Origin: UBA4416 sp035439445
Lineage (GTDB): Bacteria > Bacteroidota > Bacteroidia > B-17B0 > Aurantibacillaceae
DNA length: 64,000 nt
NCBI GenBank assembly: GCA_035439445.1
Contig: DAORKG010000013.1
Span: 1 to 64,000 of the forward strand
Direction: 5' to 3'
Numbering within the stretch: the stretch's first letter is position 1; every line of letters begins with the position of its first letter. Below are positions 1-9,688 of this stretch, piece by piece. The translations under genes and the position numbers were made by a program. The notes beneath the pieces are model-generated. The model made no database searches. It was given only the letters and a program-made list of their open reading frames with translations, and had not been told where the DNA came from.

Positions 1-3000
1 GATTGTTTTATCGTTTAAGTTTATTTTTATAAAATACATCCCGGCCTCTAACCCGTTTTCTTTAGCACTAAAATTAAGTTTGTAATTTCCCGACACTTGT
101 TCAGTTGCAAGTATAGTTTTTAGCTTTTGACCTAAAGCATTTAAAACATCTATGTGTACATTGCTTTTATTTTTTAACTGATAACTAATTTGCGTTTTTT
201 CGTAATATGGGTTTGGATACACAGCTACATTGTTTTCCTTATCAAATTGATTTAAATTAGTAGGCAAAGGATTTACATTTATTGATAAATCTGAACCGTA
301 GTTAATTGGAATACTCATTCCGGCAGAATCTATAACGTACACATCATTAATGGAAAAATACATTGCAGATGGTTGCGTTAATTGTGTATTAACTTGAAAG
401 TGTAGTTTAGCTACTTGTCCAAAGCCAGATGTGTTTAGTTGATTAGTTTTTGAAAGGGCTCCAAATACCGTATAGGATGGTTCATTAGTTTTAGTTAAAC
501 TTATTGTATTAGCGCCTCCCACATTTATCCAACTGGTTGGATAAATAATTTTCATTGTATTAGGTTCTGCAAAACTAGCATCATACCAAAAAGAAAAAGC
601 CGCCCCGTAAAAATTAGAAATAGGCGAAAGCGCGTCTCCTAAATTCACATCAATATCAACCCAATCACCTGCTGAATAATTTGTGATACCAGATGATAAA
701 GAAATATCGGCTACGTTTTGAATAACAGGATGATTTATGGTGCTGTTAACTTTTGCATGTGTTAATGTATAGTTTTGGTTTATAGCCAAGGTATCGTCAC
801 TATTTATTATACCATCGCCATTACAATCTACATGTTTAATATCTGCACCCCAAACACCTTGTGTTGTTCCCCAATTAGTAGCTGGAGTAGCTTGCCATAT
901 ATTACTAGTAAAAGTTCTAGCTGTTCCTGATTGATTATAGTATAATCCAATAGGTAATAAGTCATAATTATCAACGGCGTATGAAAGATCCGCATCACCA
1001 GGCCATACACATTCGTAATCGCCAATAACACTTACTGTATTTGTTTGTGCCACACAACCCATATTATTAGTAACCTTAGCTCCATATACATCTTCATAGA
1101 TAATCGCTATAGTAGGGTTAGTTTCACCTGTAATATCAGATCCCGAACTTTGCCATTGGTATAAATAACCAGCTCCAGATGTACAACTTAAAGTAAAATT
1201 TATCGCACTACCACTACAAAAAACAGGAATAATCGATGGTGTAACTACTGGAGTAAAAGGTAAAGAACTAACGGTTATATAATTTGTTTTTATTAAACTA
1301 TCACATGTTGTAGCCGAACATGCTTTTAATTTTACTGTATATATTCCAGGGGCGTTATATGTGTGAGAAGGACTTTGGATTGTTGAGTTGGAACCATCTC
1401 CAAAATCCCAGAAATAATTTACTGAATTAGAAGACGTGTTGATAAATTGCACATCAGCATTTGAAACCCCACAGTATCCTGTAGTATCCGCCATAAATAC
1501 AGGGCGAATAGGAAAGTATACATTATAGGGCGATAGACTAGAACATCCAAAATTATTTGAAAGTTGCACGTTGTAATAACCGTCTTGCGTTGGTGTATAA
1601 GTGTTTGATGTTGCCCCAGGAATAGGAGAATTACTTTCGAACCACTGGTAATAATTAGCTGTAGTTGTTGTAGAAAAAACACCTGCATTTACAACTATAG
1701 TTGCTGTATCTTGTCCCGGTTTCACAAATATGGTTTTAGTGATACTATCGCAATTATAAGGACCACATCCCTTAAGTTTTACTGTGTATGTTCCTGCTAC
1801 ACTATATGTGTGCATAGGTCCTGCCAGTCCATTCCAATTATGCCAAGCAGCTCCGTCTCCCCAAGTTAAATCGAAATTTGTACCATTTGCTCCAGATCTG
1901 TATAAAACAGTATACTCACCCGCACAAACCGTATCAGGATTAAGTGTAAAATTAATATGAGTTGGATAATAGGCATAATTTGCAGAAGCAGAATTACAAC
2001 CATTTGAATTAATTAAATGCAGTGTATAATCACCATCTTGTGTTAGTGTATAACTTGACGATGTTGCTCCTGGAATTATTGTTCCATTTTTATACCACTG
2101 ATAGCCGGGTGCAGTGGCTGTGGTACTTAATACTGTTCCATTAATTGTTAATGATGGCGTTGGTAACCCTTGATTAACAGTAATATAGCTTGATTTTGTA
2201 ATACTATCTGAATATAAGCTATTTGTAACTTTAAGTTTAACATTATAAATTCCAGATGATGTATAGTTATGAAACCCATCATAATCGGTTGATGAAGTTC
2301 CATCTCCAAAATCCCATAGGCAGCTTCCAGCATTTTGGCTGGTATTAGTAAACGAAATATATTGATTACTTGGTGCGCATACTGTGTTTAAAGATGCCGT
2401 AAAATCAGCAATAGCTGGTAATGCTGGTTTTATGAAAACCGTATAATCATACAAATAACCTCTGTAACCCGAAGCTGAACACATACCATTGCCAAGCATC
2501 GAATTATAGGTATCATCATAAATTATGGCTCTCATACGTAACGGAGTGTTTTTAACAGCATTTGAAGGGACTAAAAACGGAATAAAATAATTTGACCCCA
2601 TATACAATGTACCGCCCGACATCATTTCGTTTGTTGTAAAATCACCATCATTATTATAATCTATCCATGAAATAAACGAACCGGTTGTGTTAAAACCACC
2701 CGCTGAAACATATAAATAATATTTTTTTGATTCTCGAACATACAAGGGATTGCTACATGTATTATTATACGCATTATTACCAACCCAATACGTTGTATTA
2801 GGATTTTGAACAGAATCTATTTTAAGATAAGCTGGGTTTACGTATCCACCAAACATAATAGGCATACAAGTGGCAGGTATTGGCACTTGAGGGATGATAA
2901 CAGTTATTGACTGTGTTGCAGTATGACAACCTGTAATATTACAAGCTGTAAGCGAGGCAATGTATGTGCCACTTAAACTATAAGAATGCGAGGCATTTTG

Positions 3001-5082
3001 TGTGGTTACAGTACTACTTCCATCTCCAAAATTCCAAGAGTATGATGCTGCATTATAGGAAGTATTAGTAAATGAAACAACCGTAGTGCAACCGTTAGTT
3101 TGTGAGCTTGTAAAATTAGCAGTTGGTAAAAATAACCCTGGAGTAATAATAATATAGTAATCTTCAACTTGACCACATCCAAAACCATTATTACCACTAG
3201 TCATTGTAGTTCCATTAGCACCTGAAGCCACTCGCATATGTAGCTTTTGATTCATATACATAGTATTACTAATAGTTATAGTTCCAATAGCCGTAGGGTT
3301 TGCAAAGCCTGTATAAGCAAGTTCGGTAGCATTAGTAAATTGTCCATCATTATTATAATCAATCCAAACACTCACATCTTCGCCTGAGGCAGCCGCTGTA
3401 GTAATATTTATGGTATATGAATTTCCTACTTTTACTGTTGTACCTTTACAACAGGAATAATCAAAATAGTTGTTAAATAAAACAGGAGATGTATTGTTTA
3501 ATGTATTAAAAGTAACATTTGTAATGCCAGGTGGATTACCATTATTGTTACAGTAATTGTTAGATGGAGTTAAAGGCGTTACAGATAATGAATTTGATGA
3601 GTTTACAAATACTTTACTTTGAATGATGGAATCCGTATAACAGGCATTAGTTAGCGACGCTTTAATATTCATCGTAAAAGTTCCAAGGTTTGCATAGCCC
3701 GAAACAAATTCTAAGGTAGAACCATCGCCAATTTTACTTGGTAATTGATTGTAATAACCATATCTGAATTTATAAGTTACACCATTTTGCGAATTTGGAA
3801 TAGCTAAGGCAATAACATTTCCATTACATAAAGTATCGGTAGAACTAATCACAGTAAACGGATTTAATTCATGACCTGTAACATATACTTGAACAGATTG
3901 AGTTGTGGTACCGTATGCATTTGACACACTTAATGAAATTGTATGTGAACCTGCTGTATTTAATCTAATCCCTGAATTGTATTGATTACTAAATGTAACA
4001 TTATTATGCTTCCATTGATAGGTATATCCTGCTAATGGGGCACAATGATTTATTAATGTAATAGAATCATTTAAACATAATGTAGCATTTGCTTGTACAC
4101 TAAAGCTACAAATAGGAATAGATGGAGCTAATGGTAAATTGTTAGTTCTAATTACATAGCCCTGATCTCCAACTGCCATTAATACATTTGGAGCTATATA
4201 GTCAATCATTTTGATTGGCATATAACCTGTTAAGGAGTATTTTTCCCAATATTGTCCGCCTGTTTTTGATACATATAAGCCATCTGTAGCAGAACAAAGT
4301 ATAGTGTCTTTACTAATTGCGCAAATAACACCTTTTGATGCAAATGGTAAGGGAATTGATGTATAGTTCACACCATAATCTGTTGATTTTAAAATGGTGT
4401 TATCATATTCTGAACCAATATACACAACATTGTTTTTACAACTTACAGATTTATAAGAAGTAGTATATGTAGTAATTGTTCCCCAAGTAGAACCTCCGTT
4501 TAATGACTTTAAAATAACTCCCTCTCCAGCCGCGATAACTGTATCAATGGATATAAACTTAACATCGTTAATCATTTTTATAGTTCCCGAATTTACAAAG
4601 GTCCAACTAGCGCCAGAGTTAGAACTTATCGCCAATCGACCATTATTCCCAGCTGCTACCGCTCTGTTAGAAAACACATCCACTGTGTTTATATATCTTA
4701 ATAACGGAACTGTATTATTATTAGTTGCTATTGTCCAATTAGCGCCAGAATTATTTGTAGTTAAAATACACTCATTATTTCCCATAAAAAATAACCCAGC
4801 ACCAATTGCTGTATTAGCACTTGTAAGAGCTAAATCATTCATGTTTGCAGGTAAAATCTGAACATTTGTTGGGTCTTTTATTGGATTTACAATGCTCCAA
4901 TTGGTTCCACCATTGGTAGTTTTTATAATTTGATTGAATGAACCAATCCAAATATCGTTTGAAGAAAAATAATCAATCGAATATAAATCTTGAGTAGTTC
5001 CAATGTTCACGCTACTCCATTGGGCAAAAATTTTATTAAATAAGCCTAAAACTATAAATAAACATACGATTGTTTTTTTCAT
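1..5082 (-). CDS. Giant multidomain T9SS-exported protein (Ycf48-like propeller, GEVED, PKD, dockerin-like), partial at 3' end
   Basis: The frame is open from the ATG at 5082 to the window edge (1694 codons); judging by the C-terminal motif only a few residues are missing. Residues 1-20 are a signal peptide ending FA before QWSS. About 20-310 carry YCF48/BNR-like repeats (ISSNSGASW-type strands ending in AVGDQGYVIRT). Then Ig/PKD-like modules, two GEVED domains (about 530-640 and 735-880, with SVWIDYNNDGQF and SWIDYNNDGDF and ending in VEDYYIIITP-like strands), at least four PKD domains with W(D/N)FGDGS motifs, a dockerin/EF-hand-like pair (GDADLSYAVDNYD and DCNGDGIINSDD, about 1355-1440), a cohesin-like beta domain, and a type A sorting domain with YPNP and GMYFIKI. 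It is probably a cell-surface adhesin or matrix protein exported by T9SS. Specific ligand unknown. Family naming is by motif recognition. Confidence 0.9.
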   Translation of the reverse strand, partial: MKKTIVCLFIVLGLFNKIFAQWSSVNIGTTQDLYSIDYFSSNDIWIGSFNQIIKTTNGGTNWSIVNPIKDPTNVQILPANMNDLALTSANTAIGAGLFFMGNNECILTTNNSGANWTIATNNNTVPLLRYINTVDVFSNRAVAAGNNGRLAISSNSGASWTFVNSGTIKMINDVKFISIDTVIAAGEGVILKSLNGGSTWGTITTYTTSYKSVSCKNNVVYIGSEYDNTILKSTDYGVNYTSIPLPFASKGVICAISKDTILCSATDGLYVSKTGGQYWEKYSLTGYMPIKMIDYIAPNVLMAVGDQGYVIRTNNLPLAPSIPICSFSVQANATLCLNDSITLINHCAPLAGYTYQWKHNNVTFSNQYNSGIRLNTAGSHTISLSVSNAYGTTTQSVQVYVTGHELNPFTVISSTDTLCNGNVIALAIPNSQNGVTYKFRYGYYNQLPSKIGDGSTLEFVSGYANLGTFTMNIKASLTNACYTDSIIQSKVFVNSSNSLSVTPLTPSNNYCNNNGNPPGITNVTFNTLNNTSPVLFNNYFDYSCCKGTTVKVGNSYTINITTAAASGEDVSVWIDYNNDGQFTNATELAYTGFANPTAIGTITISNTMYMNQKLHMRVASGANGTTMTSGNNGFGCGQVEDYYIIITPGLFLPTANFTSSQTNGCTTVVSFTNTSYNAASYSWNFGDGSSTVTTQNASHSYSLSGTYIASLTACNITGCHTATQSITVIIPQVPIPATCMPIMFGGYVNPAYLKIDSVQNPNTTYWVGNNAYNNTCSNPLYVRESKKYYLYVSAGGFNTTGSFISWIDYNNDGDFTTNEMMSGGTLYMGSNYFIPFLVPSNAVKNTPLRMRAIIYDDTYNSMLGNGMCSASGYRGYLYDYTVFIKPALPAIADFTASLNTVCAPSNQYISFTNTSQNAGSCLWDFGDGTSSTDYDGFHNYTSSGIYNVKLKVTNSLYSDSITKSSYITVNQGLPTPSLTINGTVLSTTATAPGYQWYKNGTIIPGATSSSYTLTQDGDYTLHLINSNGCNSASANYAYYPTHINFTLNPDTVCAGEYTVLYRSGANGTNFDLTWGDGAAWHNWNGLAGPMHTYSVAGTYTVKLKGCGPYNCDSITKTIFVKPGQDTATIVVNAGVFSTTTTANYYQWFESNSPIPGATSNTYTPTQDGYYNVQLSNNFGCSSLSPYNVYFPIRPVFMADTTGYCGVSNADVQFINTSSNSVNYFWDFGDGSNSTIQSPSHTYNAPGIYTVKLKACSATTCDSLIKTNYITVSSLPFTPVVTPSIIPVFCSGSAINFTLSCTSGAGYLYQWQSSGSDITGETNPTIAIIYEDVYGAKVTNNMGCVAQTNTVSVIGDYECVWPGDADLSYAVDNYDLLPIGLYYNQSGTARTFTSNIWQATPATNWGTTQGVWGADIKHVDCNGDGIINSDDTLAINQNYTLTHAKVNSTINHPVIQNVADISLSSGITNYSAGDWVDIDVNLGDALSPISNFYGAAFSFWYDASFAEPNTMKIIYPTSWINVGGANTISLTKTNEPSYTVFGALSKTNQLNTSGFGQVAKLHFQVNTQLTQPSAMYFSINDVYVIDSAGMSIPINYGSDLSINVNPLPTNLNQFDKENNVAVYPNPYYEKTQISYQLKNKSNVHIDVLNALGQKLKTILATEQVSGNYKLNFSAKENGLEAGMYFIKINLNDKTI

Positions 5083-5110
5083 ACTATAAATTTACTATTG
5101 AAACATAAAC

Positions 5111-5139
5111 CAAAGTAAGAAAATCTAGCGAAAAAACAA
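5111..5139 (-). promoter_or_regulatory. Bacteroidota-type promoter of the giant surface protein
   Basis: On the minus strand a TTG (5139-5137) is followed after about 19 bases by TACTTTG (5117-5111), matching the TTTG/TAnnTTTG pattern of the phylum. The start codon lies about 28 bases downstream. Position and spacing are seen directly; activity is inferred. Confidence 0.5.
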
Positions 5140-5197
5140 TAAAAACTTAGTATTTGGAAGATTTATTGAGCATTTAACAGATCATCAAGTTTTTAAC

Positions 5198-5545
5198 TCA
5201 AAGGTTTGTATCCATCTTACGATAATGAATTAAAAAAAAGATAATGAAGACGACAGAATAAAAAATATTAAAAAAGAATCTAAAAGTATAAAGGTCTAGA
5301 AACATAAAGGTAATGACACGTACACAAAACATAATTATAAATAACTGAACACCCCATTGTTTCATATGCCAAATGCCAATTAATGAAACGAATTGAAGTG
5401 TAATAATTATACCTAAAATCATAGGCACAAAATCGCCCATACGTTTTATAGATGGCGTAAACAACATAGGAAAAGCTAGTAATACCAATACAATAGCAGT
5501 AACAGTGATAACGCTAATAGACTTTGGTCGTTGTATTAAGGCCAT
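5198..5545 (-). CDS. Small four-helix integral membrane protein
   Basis: A 115-residue protein of mostly hydrophobic sequence with about four transmembrane segments (roughly residues 12-30, 38-56, 65-82 and 88-107) and short polar loops. No catalytic motif is visible and I do not recognise the family beyond a general resemblance to small uncharacterised Bacteroidota membrane proteins. It starts one base after the stop codon of the FtsX-like permease gene, so the two are almost certainly one transcript; it may be an accessory subunit of that transporter, which is an inference from position only. The coding potential is supported by tight coupling and by the compact ATG start. Confidence 0.75.
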   Translation of the reverse strand: MALIQRPKSISVITVTAIVLVLLAFPMLFTPSIKRMGDFVPMILGIIITLQFVSLIGIWHMKQWGVQLFIIMFCVRVITFMFLDLYTFRFFFNIFYSVVFIIFFLIHYRKMDTNL

Positions 5546-5546
5546 A

Positions 5547-6791
5547 TTAATTTGTTCTAATTGCTTCTACGGGATCTAACTGAGAGGCGCCATAAGCGGG
5601 AATAAATCCACTGATAATTCCTATCAATACCGAAATGGTTAAACCTAAAATAATATTAGAACGCGTTAAAGTAATTTCCATATCAATTACTCCGTCGGCG
5701 GCAAAGGTGAGTAAGTAAATGAGCAAGAGTCCTATGATGCCTCCCATTAAAGATAAAAATACCGACTCAAACAAAAACTGAGCTAGAATAAAATAATTCT
5801 TTGCTCCTAACGATTTTTGAATGCCAATTAAATTGGTTCTCTCACGCACCGACACAAACATAATATTGGCAATACCGAAACCTCCAACCAATATGGAAAA
5901 GCCTCCGATTATAGCTCCTGCAATACCTACTATATCAAATAAACCGTCAAAATTTTTACTTAATAAATTGGTTTCATTTAACGCAAAATCATCATCCGCC
6001 ATGGGCTTTAATCCTCTAACAGCGCGCATAATACCCGTTAACTCATCCTTTAGTTGTTCATTAGTAACTCCGGGTTTTGCTTTTGCTGCAATAAAAGGAT
6101 CGCTGTTCTCAGATTTTACATCCATAAATAACCTTGCAAAATTATAGGGAACTACTGCCTGATTATCCATAGTGTTGCCAAGCATGCTCTCCCCTTCTTT
6201 TTTAAACACGCCAATGACTTTACAGTTTCTTCCGGCAACTTTAATTGTTTTGCCAACCGGATATTCATTATTTGGGAACAAACCATCAGCTAATGTATGT
6301 CCTAAAATAACAACATTATATCCTCCTTCAGCTTCATCTTCTCTAAAATAACGTCCATCAACAATTTCAAAAGACTTTACTTGCCCGTAACCATATGACC
6401 AGCCGGATACAAGTGCATTTTCAATTGTGTTATTATTATGTTTTAATACTTTTCTAGCTCCAATTCTAAACCCAACCGCTTCAATACTTTTTGCTTTTCT
6501 TTCAACCTCTGCCAATTCACTATAAATAGGCACTGGTCTGTTCATATATTTCCACCAAGGATAATCAGGTCCAAATGTCCAAGGCCATTTCATTATAAAT
6601 ACCACATTATCTCCCAGACTTTGCACACTACCTCTAATGTTTCTTTCTAAACTATCAACAATAGTAAATACGGTGATAATAGCAAAAATACCGATAGTTA
6701 TTCCCAATAAACTTAAGAAAGTGCGTAGTTTATTGGCAAGCAACGCTACCCACGCAAATACAATACTTTCTTTTAGAAGGGTTAATATCAT
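5547..6791 (-). CDS. MacB/FtsX-family ABC transporter permease
   Basis: A 414-residue protein of the length usual for MacB-type permeases without a fused ATPase. Residues 20-43 form the first membrane helix (TFLSLLGITIGIFAIITVF), followed by a MacB_PCD periplasmic core (about 45-255; PVGKTIKVAGRNCKVIGVF is typical) and three C-terminal helices (about 285-400) with the FtsX signature RTNLIGIQKSLGAKNYFILAQ in the loop and a final DPVEAIR motif. The family couples ATP hydrolysis by a separate subunit to periplasmic mechanotransmission, for export of peptides, lipoproteins or drugs. No ATPase subunit is encoded next to it, so the partner must be elsewhere. Cotranscribed with the small membrane protein downstream. 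Confidence 0.92.
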   Translation of the reverse strand: MILTLLKESIVFAWVALLANKLRTFLSLLGITIGIFAIITVFTIVDSLERNIRGSVQSLGDNVVFIMKWPWTFGPDYPWWKYMNRPVPIYSELAEVERKAKSIEAVGFRIGARKVLKHNNNTIENALVSGWSYGYGQVKSFEIVDGRYFREDEAEGGYNVVILGHTLADGLFPNNEYPVGKTIKVAGRNCKVIGVFKKEGESMLGNTMDNQAVVPYNFARLFMDVKSENSDPFIAAKAKPGVTNEQLKDELTGIMRAVRGLKPMADDDFALNETNLLSKNFDGLFDIVGIAGAIIGGFSILVGGFGIANIMFVSVRERTNLIGIQKSLGAKNYFILAQFLFESVFLSLMGGIIGLLLIYLLTFAADGVIDMEITLTRSNIILGLTISVLIGIISGFIPAYGASQLDPVEAIRTN

Positions 6792-6925
6792 AATGTAAAT
6801 ATATAGGATATTAAACTATAAAAGTAGCTTTTTGTTTTAGCGGTTAACAGCTAGGATAGAGGGTTTATTAATTAACAGTTCTTTCCTCTTTAATACTTTT
6901 TAAGAGTTTAGCAACTTTAATTTCT

Positions 6926-6955
6926 TTTGATATTGATCAATTAAACTTAAATTTG
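6926..6955 (+). promoter_or_regulatory. Promoter with overlapping FNR-like palindrome
   Basis: TTTG at 6926-6929 and TAAATTTG at 6948-6955 form a good Bacteroidota promoter 15 bases before the ATG at 6970. A perfect TTGAT-N4-ATCAA palindrome (6927-6940) overlaps the upstream element. Such a box is the consensus of Crp/Fnr-type regulators, two of which are encoded later in this window, but the placement suggests repression or coincidence rather than classical activation. Confidence 0.45.
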
Positions 6956-6969
6956 GTTTTTACAGCTAT

Positions 6970-7551
6970 ATGAGAATTTGTCTTTTTATATGTATTTGTT
7001 ACTCATTGAGTGTTATGTTTTCATCATGCATAAATACTCATGCGTATGATAAGTATATAAAAGAATTAGATAGTTTAAGAGTAGTTGTGCAACAATCGGT
7101 TGATAATTTTAAAACCTTGGATAGCACAACATGTGTTGACGCATATCGGAAACAAAATACATATTTATTGTTTATTGACTCTCACTTAAAAGACACTGTT
7201 ACCAAATCTGTTGCAGAGAATTTGCAAAAATTTCATTCTATTTCAAAAGGATTACACGATTATGTTGTATTTCGCTCTTCATGGTTAAATAACGCTCAAT
7301 TATCCATTAATCAATTACAAACATTATCTCATGATTTAAAAAACGGAAGTGTTGACCATGAAGATGCTATTGGATTTATTAACGATGAAAAAAAACGCGC
7401 CGAAAAAGTAATTGAAGAGCTAAAGCTTAATACTGAATTAGTTCGAAAACACTTAGATGTGTTTCATCAATCGCTTCCGGCATGTGAAAATCTTATAAAA
7501 GAGCTGAACTCAGGTATTCTGCCGGAACTTCTTAAACCTAATTTGAAGTAA
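6970..7551 (+). CDS. Hypothetical lipoprotein
   Basis: A 193-residue protein starting with a hydrophobic signal segment and a lipobox-like MFSSC, so Cys20 is probably lipidated. The rest is polar, helical and coiled-coil-like (repeated K, E, L and Q, for example DEKKRAEKVIEELKLNTELV). No enzymatic motif is visible and I do not recognise a family. It is followed after two bases by a TPR protein, so the two are expected to be co-expressed envelope proteins. The ATG is preceded by a Bacteroidota promoter, which supports the chosen start. Confidence 0.75.
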   Translation: MRICLFICICYSLSVMFSSCINTHAYDKYIKELDSLRVVVQQSVDNFKTLDSTTCVDAYRKQNTYLLFIDSHLKDTVTKSVAENLQKFHSISKGLHDYVVFRSSWLNNAQLSINQLQTLSHDLKNGSVDHEDAIGFINDEKKRAEKVIEELKLNTELVRKHLDVFHQSLPACENLIKELNSGILPELLKPNLK

Positions 7552-7553
7552 TA

Positions 7554-9377
7554 TTGAGAACATTTTACATTATATTCATTGTTTTGTTTGCAGGATTTGC
7601 TGATGGTTTCGCGCAAAAAAGCATGGATGACAAGTTAGCTATGCAGTTTTATGAGCAAAAACAATATGACAAAGCAGCTTCTTATTTTGATAATTTATAC
7701 GACAAAAATCCTGACGCCTATTTCACCTACTATTATAAATGTTTAGTTGAAATAAAAGAATATACCAAAGCAGAGAAAATTATAAAAAAACAAATAAAGC
7801 GAAACGAAACCGCATTTCAATTGTATGTTCAACTGGGGCAACTTTACAAACTTCAAAATAATTCAGACAAAGAAAAAGAGCAATACAATAAAGCTATTAA
7901 AGAACTAATTCCCATTCAGAGTTACGTGTTTGTACTGGCGCACGCTTTTGAAGATGCTGAACTATATGATTACGCATTAGATACCTATAAAAAGGGCAGA
8001 AAAGAAACACGAGATTCATACCCATATTTTTATGAAATTGCCGAGATATATAAAAAGAAGGGGGATTTGAAATCTATGGTAAATGAATATTTGGATGCTA
8101 TAGAGTTCAGAGAAAGTGAGTTGTTTACGGCACAAGCAAATCTTCAACAATCATTAGGATATGATGAAAAAAACGGAGGGCTAAATAATCCTATTTTAAA
8201 ACAAGAGCTACAAAAGCGTATTCAGCAAAATCCCGACAAACCAATATTTTCAGAGTTTTTAATTTTTTTGTTAAATCAGCAAAAAGATTTTGAAGGGTCA
8301 TTTGTTCAAAATAAAGCATTAGATAAAAGAGAGAAATCTGACGGAACTCGTTTAATGGAGCTAGCAAAGCTGTGTGTAAGTAACGAGAACTATTTAGTTG
8401 CTGAAAAGTGTTACCAATATGTTATTAATAAAGGTAAAGATAATCCATACCATGATATTGCATATATAGAAAAATTAAATGTCAGTTATCTCCAAATTAC
8501 AAATCAATCAAATCCCGCTCCCGCAGATGTGACAATTCTCAATACAAATATGGAAAATGCAATTAAGGAATATGGAATAAGCAATTTAACTCTTCCTCTC
8601 ATTAAAAAATCTGCATTACTAAAGGCTTATTATTTAAATAAACCACAAGAAGCAATTCAGTCGTTAGAAGAAGTAATTTCGCAATACACTTTTGATAAAA
8701 ATATTGTAGCAGAAATAAAATTAGATTTAGGAGATATGAATTTATTAATTGGCAATATTTGGGATGCCTCATTACTATATTCTCAGGTTGAAAAAGATTT
8801 TAAATACGAAATAGTGGGGCAAAACGCCAAATTTAGGAATGCTAAACTGAGCTATTATGCAGGTGATTTTGCATGGGCAAAAACACAATGCGATGTATTA
8901 AAAGGCGCAACAACAAAAACAATTGCTAACGATGCCTTAGATTTATCCTTAGTGATTACTGATGCTATTGGAATAGATACAAATGCTTTGCCTTTAGAAA
9001 TGTTTGCGGCGGCAGACTTATTGGTTCTACAACATCAATACAATAAAGCTTTAGCAAAATTAGATAGTATTAATTTAATGTTTAGCGAGCACACTTTAGG
9101 TGACGACATCTATTATAAAAAAGCCGAAATATATAAACAAACCAATCGTTACGCTGATGCCGCAAAAATGTACGAAAATATTTTAGAGTTTTATCCAAAT
9201 GAATTGTACGGTGATGATGCATTATTTAAAGAAGCTGAATTGTATGAACGCTATTTAAATGACAAAGAAAAAGCAAAACAATTGTATCAAGATGTATTAG
9301 TAAAGTATCCGGGAAGTATTTATGTGGTTGACGCTCGGAAACGTTACAGGGATTTAAGAGGAGATATTGTAAATTAA
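7554..9377 (+). CDS. Secreted tetratricopeptide-repeat protein
   Basis: A 607-residue protein. The start is a TTG at 7554; it is preferred over the next ATG (7623) because it alone gives a complete signal peptide (hydrophobic run ending DGFAQ). The mature part is built of TPR helices: clear units are seen near residues 27-125 (AMQFYEQKQYDKAASYF, TKAEKIIKKQIKRNE) and again near the C-terminus (YYKKAEIYKQTNRYADAAKMYENIL, KAKQLYQDVLVKYP). The C-terminal part resembles outer-membrane assembly TPR proteins of the YfgC/BamD type in layout, but no specific assignment is justified. It probably acts as a periplasmic scaffold. It follows the lipoprotein gene by two bases, and DUF4286 follows by 11 bases. 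Confidence 0.85.
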   Translation: MRTFYIIFIVLFAGFADGFAQKSMDDKLAMQFYEQKQYDKAASYFDNLYDKNPDAYFTYYYKCLVEIKEYTKAEKIIKKQIKRNETAFQLYVQLGQLYKLQNNSDKEKEQYNKAIKELIPIQSYVFVLAHAFEDAELYDYALDTYKKGRKETRDSYPYFYEIAEIYKKKGDLKSMVNEYLDAIEFRESELFTAQANLQQSLGYDEKNGGLNNPILKQELQKRIQQNPDKPIFSEFLIFLLNQQKDFEGSFVQNKALDKREKSDGTRLMELAKLCVSNENYLVAEKCYQYVINKGKDNPYHDIAYIEKLNVSYLQITNQSNPAPADVTILNTNMENAIKEYGISNLTLPLIKKSALLKAYYLNKPQEAIQSLEEVISQYTFDKNIVAEIKLDLGDMNLLIGNIWDASLLYSQVEKDFKYEIVGQNAKFRNAKLSYYAGDFAWAKTQCDVLKGATTKTIANDALDLSLVITDAIGIDTNALPLEMFAAADLLVLQHQYNKALAKLDSINLMFSEHTLGDDIYYKKAEIYKQTNRYADAAKMYENILEFYPNELYGDDALFKEAELYERYLNDKEKAKQLYQDVLVKYPGSIYVVDARKRYRDLRGDIVN

Positions 9378-9388
9378 ATAAAAAACGT

Positions 9389-9688
9389 ATGTATATATAT
9401 AACGTCACTGTAAGTATTGATAAAGAATTAGCAGAAGATTGGTTAAATTGGATGAAAAACATTCATGTGCCGGATGTTTTAAACACAGGTCACTTTACCG
9501 GAAACAAAATTTGCAAGGTTTTAAACGTAAATGATGAAGGAGAAACTTTTTCGGTACAATACACATTTGAAAAAATGGAAGATATTGAAACCTATCAAAA
9601 AAATCATGCACAACGCCTTCAAGCAGAACATAGCAAACGTTACGAGGGCAAATACGCTGCTTTTAGAACCTTACTAGAGATAGTTTAA
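9389..9688 (+). CDS. DUF4286 family protein
   Basis: A 99-residue cytoplasmic protein that fits the DUF4286 family in length and sequence (starts MYIYNVTVSIDKEL, then WLNWMKNIHVPDVL, and FSVQYTFEKMEDIETY). The fold is expected to be a small ferredoxin-like alpha/beta barrel of the dimeric kind; biochemical function is unknown for the family. It lies 11 bases downstream of the TPR gene and its stop overlaps the stop of the convergent beta-barrel gene by four bases. In many Bacteroidota this family sits beside rsmA, which is also the case here one gene further on. Confidence 0.88.
   Translation: MYIYNVTVSIDKELAEDWLNWMKNIHVPDVLNTGHFTGNKICKVLNVNDEGETFSVQYTFEKMEDIETYQKNHAQRLQAEHSKRYEGKYAAFRTLLEIV

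Noticed and set aside
4547..4861. Plus-strand 104-codon open frame
   Set aside because: It is antisense to the giant surface protein, whose frame is open across it and has clear domains; composition is that of a shadow frame.
5821..6147. Plus-strand 108-codon open frame
   Set aside because: Lies fully inside the permease gene on the other strand; no start signals or known motif.
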